12,363 bases of DNA from the NCBI GenBank assembly GCA_018400625.1, contig JAGYMJ010000592.1:1-12363 (forward strand), given 5' to 3'. Below the pieces are notes generated by a model. That model did not search any database. It worked only from the letters and a program-made list of their open reading frames with translations, and was not told where the DNA came from. This DNA comes from Planctomycetota bacterium (GTDB lineage Bacteria; Planctomycetota; Brocadiia; SM23-32). Below, one piece after another: positions 6,702 to 12,363 of the stretch (positions within the stretch are counted from its first letter, which is position 1; every line of letters begins with the position of its first letter). A program made the position numbers and the translations under genes.

Positions 6702-8771
6702 TCAATGGGGTTTCAGATACGAGAAAATCTTTTCACTCATTATAACCGCGGCATCTTTGCTTGCTTCCACCAGAGCATCTGGAGATTCTCCAGAACTTGC
6801 CGAAATTCCTTCAACCTGAATTTTAACGACAAATTCAGGTTCTGCGACTGATCTAATCAAATATATATGGGCTTTACATACGGCAAAATTTAAAATACCC
6901 AAACTTGTCTCACGTGTGTCGGTTATTTCAACTTCAGAAATACCAACGACAAAAATTACCGGAGTTTCCAACTTAGCATTGAGGAATAATTCTTTAAACC
7001 TCTCAGCGGGTTCATCTTTTAAGATAAGCTCATACAAATTTTGGGGTACTTCTATATCTTCAGGCATTTCTACGATCAGTCCTCTGTCTCTGAGTTGTTT
7101 TTGAAGTTCATCCTGGAAGAATTGACGACTCAGCATTTCTTTATCCTCGCCGTATTCTAAAATTTTGACCGCCAGGGGTATTTCACTTGTACCTTCAATG
7201 AAAAGGGATATCTTGATTTCAGGAGCTTCAAATTCTTGAGAAATTTGCAAATCCGGTCTTTTGGCGACAGGCAGCATAGATACACGTATAGCGGCTTTAT
7301 CGGACCGGGTGATGCGTTCTACATTTTTTAAGCGCACATCGGCAATACCCTCACGATCACTGTCAACCACCAAAGATTTCCCCTTCGATTTTTCAAACTC
7401 CCCCTTCATATTGAGCAATTCAAACTTTAACGGCACCCCGGCGACAGGCATATGGTCATCACCTGCAACAACTTTAACTTTTAACTGCTTTCGATTCTCT
7501 TCAGCAAAGGCCCAACGTTCCGGACCCTTCTCGGACAAAATACTGAACTCCTCCAACACCTCATTTAACTCAGCATATGTATCCGAAAGAGATATATCCC
7601 GTAGTTGCTCCTTACACCCTGTAACTTCTAAATCTGTTGGGCTAACGGCATACGCCGTTAAACAATAGTGAATAGCAGTTTCTCCATTTGCCACAGCCTG
7701 AAGCATATTGTCAAGGGCAATTGCAAAATTACCGGCCCGTTTTTGGTTAATACCGACTTTGTACATATATATCCAGTCCTCTATTTGCTTCTCAGCTGCA
7801 TCCATACACTTCAAGGCCGCTGAATTTCTATCGATCACTGCCAATGCATAATGTAAATCAATAGATGAATCATACCAGAGGTTAACCACCCTGAAATCAA
7901 AAATATCTGTAGGGAAATCCCGCAAGCGTTTTTCAGGCAGGTGGGTAATTTGATCGGAGAGGGAACCTTGCTGCAATTGTGAAACCATATTCTGCACAAG
8001 TGCGGCCACCCGCCTTTGAGCCAAGTCTTTCGCACTTTTTTGCGCCGCTGAGATACTTGCTCCCAACCCAACGGATAAAATATATCTTTTTGCAGGATAT
8101 CTGTCGCTGGCTCCGGTCAATACCCATTGGGGCGGATATGTATGGAAAAAATCGGACAAGTCACCGTCCGCAGGTTTTTCTCTTTCGACAAGCCCTTTTG
8201 CGATACGCTTTTTGAGGTCCTGATCAAGGGTTTTGGAAAATGTATCAAACACCTGCTCGATTTCCCCCCTCTCAAAAAGGGCATACTCCCGGCTGAGGCC
8301 AGGGCCCTGATCCTTTAAGGCAGCATTTACAACTGACAACGGCACACTCTGGAGGACGTAAAACCTTCTATCTTCCGACTTCCAGGAATCCTCTTTCAGG
8401 GACTGCCGCATTATATAGGCAACGATTTCACTTTGAAGCGCCCTGCGAAAGCTTTCCAAGGCAATATCGCGCTGCGGGGCTAACTGCGGATTTTCATAAA
8501 AAAAATCATCGACAGTTCCCGAAACATAAAGAGATATACGTTCGGCAAGTTTTTGTCTGGCAGCAACTTTGGCCTTTCTTAATGCCAATTCCGGCTGTTT
8601 GTCGAACTCACTATCTACAGCAGTCAGAAAGCCGGCATAGTCGTCGAGCTTATCGGGGGTATGCACCCAGACCGGCTCCGTCTGAGTTACGGCCTTCGGC
8701 AGTTTGCTGCATCCCGCTCCAGCAATGATACAAACAGGTGTGAATAACAACAAAAATAATAACCTTCTCAT
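6702..8771 (-). CDS. Large probable lipoprotein with two LPP20-like domains and an Ig-like domain
   Basis: A 689-residue envelope protein of no named function. The N-terminus MRRLLFLLLFTPVCIIAGAGC is a lipoprotein-type signal, with Cys21 as the likely lipidated residue; the -3 position is Gly rather than the usual Leu, so lipidation is probable but not certain. Two segments resemble the LPP20 lipoprotein fold: about 31-148 (PVWVHTPDKLDDYAGF then an Ala-rich helix) and about 211-318 (PPQWVLTGASDRYPAKRYILSVG then AAQKSAKDLAQRRVAAL). A helical stretch resembling TPR follows (about 330-425), then a beta-rich Ig/Big-type segment (about 431-508). A C-terminal domain (528-689) ends with another Ala-rich helix, vaguely like FlgT/CsgG-associated domains. 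Start chosen at 8771: GGAG (8778-8781) is 6 nt upstream of this ATG but abuts the earlier ATG at 8777. Function is unknown; an outer-membrane or secretion-associated assembly part is one possibility. Confidence 0.75.
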   Translation of the reverse strand: MRRLLFLLLFTPVCIIAGAGCSKLPKAVTQTEPVWVHTPDKLDDYAGFLTAVDSEFDKQPELALRKAKVAARQKLAERISLYVSGTVDDFFYENPQLAPQRDIALESFRRALQSEIVAYIMRQSLKEDSWKSEDRRFYVLQSVPLSVVNAALKDQGPGLSREYALFERGEIEQVFDTFSKTLDQDLKKRIAKGLVEREKPADGDLSDFFHTYPPQWVLTGASDRYPAKRYILSVGLGASISAAQKSAKDLAQRRVAALVQNMVSQLQQGSLSDQITHLPEKRLRDFPTDIFDFRVVNLWYDSSIDLHYALAVIDRNSAALKCMDAAEKQIEDWIYMYKVGINQKRAGNFAIALDNMLQAVANGETAIHYCLTAYAVSPTDLEVTGCKEQLRDISLSDTYAELNEVLEEFSILSEKGPERWAFAEENRKQLKVKVVAGDDHMPVAGVPLKFELLNMKGEFEKSKGKSLVVDSDREGIADVRLKNVERITRSDKAAIRVSMLPVAKRPDLQISQEFEAPEIKISLFIEGTSEIPLAVKILEYGEDKEMLSRQFFQDELQKQLRDRGLIVEMPEDIEVPQNLYELILKDEPAERFKELFLNAKLETPVIFVVGISEVEITDTRETSLGILNFAVCKAHIYLIRSVAEPEFVVKIQVEGISASSGESPDALVEASKDAAVIMSEKIFSYLKPH

Positions 8772-8789
8772 AGTCATCTCCGATTACGA

Positions 8790-8856
8790 GCCTTTTCAGC
8801 GTAAATATTGAGGCATACGGGGTTCACTGAGGATTTACTATTATTTTGAAAAGCCA
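8790..8856. repeat. Short imperfect inverted repeat holding a degraded copy of the 6651 repeat edge
   Basis: CTTTTCA (8792-8798) and TGAAAAG (8847-8853) form a 7 bp inverted pair around the leader of the lipoprotein gene. Between them, TTCACTGAGGATTTACTA (from 8823) matches TTCACTGAGGACTTATTA (from 6651, right edge of the 111 bp element) at all but two positions and in the same orientation. An 11-base identity alone is expected by chance in 12 kb; the extension beyond it is what makes this suggestive. It may be a decayed relative of the 111 bp element. Confidence 0.3.
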
Positions 8857-8857
8857 A

Positions 8858-9622
8858 TCAGCGCAGATTGTCCTGTATGCGTTCGGCCTCCACTCTTTGC
8901 CTATGTTTTTTCATCGCTTCCTCGTGTTGATCATCGCCACAGGGTCCCGGTTCACGATGAGTCAACTCTTCAAGCACCGAGGCCTGGCCGTAGCATGTCA
9001 GAACATCACCGTCGGACAACACGGCATCGCCGCGCGGTGCTCCGATGTAAGGGCCTTCTTTGCGCTGAACACCCAGGACAAGCACACCTTCCTGATTCAG
9101 GTGCAATTCCGATAATTTTTTATTGCAGAGCCATTCCTGATCATGCACTTCGACATCAGCTATCGAATATCCACGTTCAATCTCAAGAAGCTGGGCGTAA
9201 TCCTTAACTTCGAGTTCAGTCCATTTAGCGAGATATTTTTTAATCACACGGGTGAAAAACTTATCTGCAGCAGAGGAACGAGCTAATTTCCACAATGAGC
9301 CAAGCACGATTATCATTATTATCATTCGAAATAACGCCTGAAGACCATTACCACCGCCAAAAGTGATGACAAGAGTGGCGATAGCCGATCCCAGGCCGGC
9401 ATTCCCCAGCAGCATCAGCATGGAGGCAATTTTACGTCTGGCGGGATCAGCCATTATAGTTTCGGATTCATTAGTGGTAAATCCTACACCTGTAAAGGCG
9501 GATTGGGCCTGAAAACGGGCCAGATCATCGCTTAATCCCGTCATGATAAGAGCTACCGCCCCAATGCGGACGACTATCAGCGAAATAATAATAATAGCAA
9601 AAAGTGTGGCGAGTGAGGCCAT
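8858..9622 (-). CDS. Membrane protein with TrkA-C (RCK C-terminal) domain
   Basis: A 254-residue inner-membrane protein. Residues about 4-28, 66-88 and 97-113 are hydrophobic and read as transmembrane helices. Between the first two lies a conserved-looking segment FQAQSAFTGVGFTTNESE (37-54), whose TGVGFTT resembles the selectivity loop of TrkH/Ktr potassium transporters. That likeness is my inference. Residues about 140-222 look like a TrkA-C ligand-binding domain (DVEVHDQEWLCNKKLSELHL...VLGVQRKEG...DAVLSDGDVLTCYG). The tail (223-254) is charged, probably helical. I recall similar TrkA-C membrane proteins of this size in diverse bacteria, annotated only by the C-terminal domain. A regulated ion channel or sensor is plausible. 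Start is ATG 9622 with GAGGT (9631-9635) 8 nt upstream. It begins 52 nt after the gltX stop codon on the same strand, so it is probably co-transcribed. Confidence 0.78.
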   Translation of the reverse strand: MASLATLFAIIIISLIVVRIGAVALIMTGLSDDLARFQAQSAFTGVGFTTNESETIMADPARRKIASMLMLLGNAGLGSAIATLVITFGGGNGLQALFRMIIMIIVLGSLWKLARSSAADKFFTRVIKKYLAKWTELEVKDYAQLLEIERGYSIADVEVHDQEWLCNKKLSELHLNQEGVLVLGVQRKEGPYIGAPRGDAVLSDGDVLTCYGQASVLEELTHREPGPCGDDQHEEAMKKHRQRVEAERIQDNLR

Positions 9623-9674
9623 ATACTCACACCTCTAAATCATCAAAACAAACAGCACATAAAGATTGCGAATA

Positions 9675-11138
9675 TTATCCCTTGTTTTCACACTTCTCCA
9701 CGGCCTCCTGAAACCGCACCAGACATTCCTTTTTACCGAGGATTTCCATCGTTTCAAACAGGGGAGTACTAACACGCCGGCATGTGATTGCCACCCGCAG
9801 GGGCATATACACATCGCGTCGTTTCCATCCACCTTCCTCGCAAAAAGCCTGGAGTGCTTGTTCCAAAGATTCCGTCGTCCAATCTTCCACCCCCTCCAGG
9901 GTATCTTTCAGGGCTTCCAGCACCTCGGCGGTAAAAGAAGCATCCTTTTTTTTCGGGATCAGTGTCTCTGCATCATAAGGTTCCCTCGCGAAGAAAAAAC
10001 CTATTGATTCGTCAAATTCTGAAAGCGTTTTCATCCGATCCTGCACCAATTCCATGATACTCAACAATTTCCGGCGTGGAACATCGGTATAATCCGTATA
10101 GCCCTCCTCAACAATTCTATCGAGGAGTTCATCAGGGGACATAGCTCGAATATATTCCCCATTCAGCCAATCGAGTTTTTGGAGATCAAACACGGGTCCG
10201 CTTTTTTTTGCACGCTCCCAGGAAAAATGAGTGACCATTTCCTGCAATGTAAACTTTTCTCTCTCCGCACCGATTGACCATCCCATTAAAGCAAGGAAAT
10301 TAAGCAATGCTTCTTTGAGGTAACCCTTCTCCCTATACCAGTCAAGCGAAACCGGATTTTTACGCTTGCTGATTTTCGACTTGTCCTTATTACGTAAGAG
10401 CGGCAGGTGGATGAAAGCCGGCTGCTCCCAGCCGAAAGCGTTATACAACAACACATGTTTAGGTGTGGAAGTGATCCATTCTTCAGCCCGTATAACATGA
10501 GAAATTTCCATCAGATGATCATCAACAACGTTGGCCAGATGGTAAGTGGGGAAACCGTCGCTTTTAAGCAGAACCTGATCATCTATTTCAGGGTTTCTGA
10601 ACGTGATAGTCCCGCGGATATAATCCTCATAACTGGTCTCACCTTCAGCAGGTACCTTCAATCGAATAGTATAAGGTTCATTTTGCGCCATCTTCTGTTC
10701 AATTTCATCTTCCCCAAGAGCGCGGCACAACCCGTCATAACCGGTTGGACGTTTCTGCGCCTGCTGGGTTTTACGCAGAGCCGCAAGGCGCTCGGAGGTA
10801 CAAAAACACCGATAGGCGCTTCCATTTTCCAACAGTTTTTGCCCATACTTGCTATATATTCCGAACCGCTCACTCTGCCTGTACGGCCCGGGATCCCCCT
10901 CTTTGTCAGGCCCTTCATCCCATTCCAACCCGAGCCATCTCAGGGAACGCATAATGGCTTCTTCGCTTTCCTTGCTTGAACGTGAGCGGTCAGTATCTTC
11001 AATACGGAGGATGAAAGTCCCTCCGGCATTTTTAGCAAAAGCATAGTTAAATAATGACACATAAGCCGTACCAACATGGGGGTCTCCCGTTGGTGATGGC
11101 GCCGAACGGACTCGAACATTTTGTAATTTCTGCGACAT
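9675..11138 (-). CDS. gltX: Glutamyl-tRNA synthetase (class I)
   Basis: Charges tRNA-Glu with glutamate for translation. The 487-residue product has the class I Rossmann motifs: RVRSAPSPTGDPHVGTAYVSLFNY, with HVGT (21-24) in place of HIGH, and KISKR (255-259) in place of KMSKS. FILRIEDTDRSRS (42-54) and GFPTYHLANVVDDHLMEISHVIR (195-217) are typical of GluRS. C111, C113, Y134 and C138 occupy the places of the zinc-binding residues of the E. coli enzyme. The C-terminal helical anticodon-binding region is present and length is normal for the family. Start chosen at ATG 11138: the family normally begins about ten residues before RSAPSPTG, and AAGGG lies 9 nt upstream. An in-frame ATG at 11171 adds 11 residues without a good ribosome-binding site. 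Discriminating versus non-discriminating specificity cannot be judged by eye. Confidence 0.95.
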   Translation of the reverse strand: MSQKLQNVRVRSAPSPTGDPHVGTAYVSLFNYAFAKNAGGTFILRIEDTDRSRSSKESEEAIMRSLRWLGLEWDEGPDKEGDPGPYRQSERFGIYSKYGQKLLENGSAYRCFCTSERLAALRKTQQAQKRPTGYDGLCRALGEDEIEQKMAQNEPYTIRLKVPAEGETSYEDYIRGTITFRNPEIDDQVLLKSDGFPTYHLANVVDDHLMEISHVIRAEEWITSTPKHVLLYNAFGWEQPAFIHLPLLRNKDKSKISKRKNPVSLDWYREKGYLKEALLNFLALMGWSIGAEREKFTLQEMVTHFSWERAKKSGPVFDLQKLDWLNGEYIRAMSPDELLDRIVEEGYTDYTDVPRRKLLSIMELVQDRMKTLSEFDESIGFFFAREPYDAETLIPKKKDASFTAEVLEALKDTLEGVEDWTTESLEQALQAFCEEGGWKRRDVYMPLRVAITCRRVSTPLFETMEILGKKECLVRFQEAVEKCENKG

Positions 11139-11190
11139 ATCTTTTATCCCTTGAAGAAAATAAAAACTCATAATTAAACTCGAATCATTA

Positions 11191-11219
11191 ATTATAACTG
11201 ATTGTGAACCAACTTACAA
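11191..11219 (-). promoter_or_regulatory. Predicted sigma70-type promoter of gltX
   Basis: Read on the minus strand, TTGTAA (11219-11214, 4 of 6 to the -35 consensus) is separated by exactly 17 nt from a perfect TATAAT (11196-11191). Transcription would start near 11184, leaving a leader of about 46 nt before the chosen gltX start. This also argues against the earlier ATG at 11171, which would have only about 13 nt of leader. Confidence 0.6.
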
Positions 11220-11269
11220 TTCCAGTCCTCTTGCTCAAAAAGAATACAAAGAATTAATCGTTTACGCTC

Positions 11270-11302
11270 AATGAGGTTGAAATTTGAATTTTAAACCTCA
11301 TT
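11270..11302. promoter_or_regulatory. Perfect 9 bp inverted repeat, candidate operator of the kinase gene
   Basis: AATGAGGTT (11270-11278) and AACCTCATT (11294-11302) are perfect reverse complements separated by 15 nt of A/T-rich sequence. After one G/A mismatch, three further bases pair inside. The right arm falls between the predicted -35 and -10 boxes of the kinase promoter, where a bound repressor would block transcription. Centre-to-centre spacing of the arms is 24 nt, slightly more than two DNA turns. It could also fold as an RNA hairpin, but it lies upstream of the predicted start of the kinase transcript. Confidence 0.5.
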
Positions 11303-11312
11303 ACCGTAAAAT
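11284..11312 (+). promoter_or_regulatory. Predicted sigma70-type promoter of the kinase gene
   Basis: TTGAAT (11284-11289) and TAAAAT (11307-11312) are spaced by 17 nt, each 4-5 of 6 to consensus. The start site would be near 11319, giving a leader of about 57 nt to the chosen kinase start at 11376. It is arranged back to back with the gltX promoter, about 65 nt apart. Confidence 0.5.
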
Positions 11313-11375
11313 AAACGTGATTATTCTGATCAATCAATAAAAAATCACACAGAAATGGCATTATGGAGTAAAAAA

Positions 11376-12236
11376 ATGTTCAAACGCCTGAAATGGCAAT
11401 TAACGGGAGAAACCTACAATAAAAAATACATTATAGGGCGAAAAATGTACAGCACAGGTTTCTCCAATATATATGCCGCAAAAGATCGCAAAGAAGGCAG
11501 GGATTGTATACTTAAAATATTAAATGAATCGGGGGTTAGAATAGCCAAAAAACTTCAACAAGACCCAAAATCTATGTGGGAAGGTGAACTTTTGAAAAAA
11601 CTTAACCACCCGAATATCGTCAAAGGTTTTGATTATGACAACAATAAAATATTCTGGATTGTCATGGAAGTTCTTGATAAAACAGTGTTTTCTTACCTGC
11701 AACAGAGAAGAGACTCTTTTGACGAACACCGACTGACAGATATCTTTTATAAAATAGCCCACGCCCTGAATTATTTACATGAAAGGGGCCTGATCCACAG
11801 GGATATAGCACCTGACAACATCATGTTCAAGGGCGACCAGCCTAAACTTATAGATTTAGGGATGACAATACCGGCAGGTTCCACCCTGATAAAAAGTCGG
11901 ATGGGGACGCCAAGTTATATGTCGCCGGAAACGATAAAAAAACCGGCCATTGCCAATTCCGATTTTTATTGCGACATTTACGCTTTTGGAGTTGTGATGT
12001 ACGAACTTGTAACCGGAATCAAGCTTTTTGGAGGGGGTTCAAAGGAAGAGCGTATGACACGTGTACTCAACATCAATCCCACCCCCCCATCCAAATTGGA
12101 TATTGAACATAAATGCTCAGTAAGGCTTGAAAACCTGATCATGAGCTGTTTATCCAAAGACATGCCCAAAAGGCCTAAAAATATGGGGGAAGTCCTGGGC
12201 AAGCTTAACATTTTGAGAACGGGCAAATCGAATTAA
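11376..12236 (+). CDS. Soluble eukaryote-like Ser/Thr protein kinase (Hanks type)
   Basis: A 286-residue protein that is essentially a bare kinase domain, with no transmembrane helix or sensor domain, so it should be cytoplasmic. Motifs, counted from this start: glycine-loop region IGRKMYSTGFSNIYAA (20-35), ATP-anchoring Lys47 in CILKIL, helix-C Glu69/Glu71 in WEGELLKKLNHPNIV, catalytic loop HRDIAPDN (141-148, D143 and N148; the usual Lys after the Asp-Ile is Ala), metal-binding DLG (161-163, a DFG variant), GTPSYMSPE (177-185), CDIYAFG (199-205) and Arg266 in KRPKNM. All essential catalytic residues are present, so activity is expected. Start chosen at ATG 11376: GGAG (11365-11368) lies 7 nt upstream. 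An in-frame ATG at 11355 has no ribosome-binding site, and GGAG would then be inside the gene. The substrate is unknown and no phosphatase or FHA partner is in the window. Confidence 0.9.
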   Translation: MFKRLKWQLTGETYNKKYIIGRKMYSTGFSNIYAAKDRKEGRDCILKILNESGVRIAKKLQQDPKSMWEGELLKKLNHPNIVKGFDYDNNKIFWIVMEVLDKTVFSYLQQRRDSFDEHRLTDIFYKIAHALNYLHERGLIHRDIAPDNIMFKGDQPKLIDLGMTIPAGSTLIKSRMGTPSYMSPETIKKPAIANSDFYCDIYAFGVVMYELVTGIKLFGGGSKEERMTRVLNINPTPPSKLDIEHKCSVRLENLIMSCLSKDMPKRPKNMGEVLGKLNILRTGKSN

Positions 12237-12363
12237 CCCTCATTTCAAGAAATACTTCAATATGAGCCTGTTGCATAATTCACGACATCTTCGCGGAATA
12301 TATGTCATATATAGGACTTAGAAGACATATCTACCTCAACGTATAGAGTCATCTTGCCATTAT
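12237..12363. other. Downstream flank without a recognisable gene
   Basis: The last 127 bases have no clear reading frame, tRNA or T-tailed terminator. A 7 bp inverted pair, ATATGTC (12300-12306) and GACATAT (12324-12330), lies in A/T-rich sequence. GAGCCTGTTGCATAA (from 12263) loosely recalls ends of some insertion sequences that carry CTGTTGCA, but no transposase or partner end is in view. Confidence 0.3.

Noticed and set aside
6528..6851. 107-codon plus-strand reading frame starting ATG 6528
   Set aside because: It runs through the structured repeat and into the 3' end of the minus-strand lipoprotein gene, has no ribosome-binding site and gives a Cys/Pro-rich, low-quality protein.
7261..7668. 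135-codon plus-strand frame rich in Ser/Asn/Phe opposite the lipoprotein gene
   Set aside because: Composition is that of an antisense frame, and the opposite strand has a signal peptide, ribosome-binding site and domain matches.
10407..10979. 190-codon plus-strand reading frame opposite gltX
   Set aside because: It is antisense to strongly conserved gltX codons, its protein resembles nothing, and the frame stays open only because of gltX codon use.
12263..12277. Insertion-sequence terminus (CTGTTGCA-like)
   Set aside because: The likeness is short, and no transposase, partner end or target duplication can be seen before the window ends.

Overview
The window carries ten protein-coding genes on both strands, one probable gene remnant, one compact structured repeat and two well-formed candidate promoters. 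No rRNA, tRNA, CRISPR array or complete insertion sequence is visible. The moderate base composition, mostly good Shine-Dalgarno sites, a signal-peptide protein, a lipoprotein and a soluble eukaryote-like Ser/Thr kinase suggest a Gram-negative bacterium. The mix of HEAT/TPR exported proteins, LPP20-like lipoprotein and an archaeal-type triosephosphate isomerase would suit the PVC group (Planctomycetota, Verrucomicrobiota or Lentisphaerota) or another uncultured phylum. That placement is a guess and no marker gene here settles it.

Left part, plus strand. A diaminopimelate decarboxylase (lysine and peptidoglycan precursor supply) starts at TTG 27. It is followed by a large exported HEAT-repeat protein with an N-terminal TPR and a very acidic tail (1382-3397). 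Next comes a small stand-alone receiver-like protein (about 3531-3920) whose phosphorylation pocket looks degenerate.

Middle, plus strand. 3934-6448 is a compact metabolic operon: an archaeal-type triosephosphate isomerase homologue, a YjbQ/UPF0047 protein, ribulose-phosphate 3-epimerase (4 nt gap) and a single-domain SIS sugar-phosphate isomerase (8 nt overlap with rpe). Three of the four belong to families that isomerise or epimerise phosphosugars, so the operon probably handles an unusual pentose, tetrose or hexose phosphate. A kinase, an aldolase and a transporter are absent. A strong ribosome-binding site directly after the SIS gene leads into a 37-codon frame that begins with ATA and dies at a TAG. 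That TAG lies inside the left end of a 111 bp inverted-repeat element (6565-6675), which looks like a lost fifth operon gene broken at a REP/MITE-like insertion.

Right part, minus strand. Reading leftward from 11138 are glutamyl-tRNA synthetase (gltX), a small membrane protein with a TrkA-C regulatory domain, and a large probable lipoprotein with two LPP20-like repeats and an Ig-like domain. All three lie close together and could share the gltX promoter seen at 11191-11219. A degraded match to the right edge of the 6565-6675 element sits on the other side of the lipoprotein gene.

Far right, plus strand. A cytoplasmic Ser/Thr kinase is transcribed divergently from gltX. Its best promoter (11284-11312) is overlapped by a perfect 9 bp inverted repeat that could be an operator. 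The last 127 bases hold no recognisable gene.

The best candidates for something undescribed are the four-gene phosphosugar operon, with its altered SIS active site and possible pseudo-receiver at its head, and the structured repeat. Nothing here proves a wholly new system.
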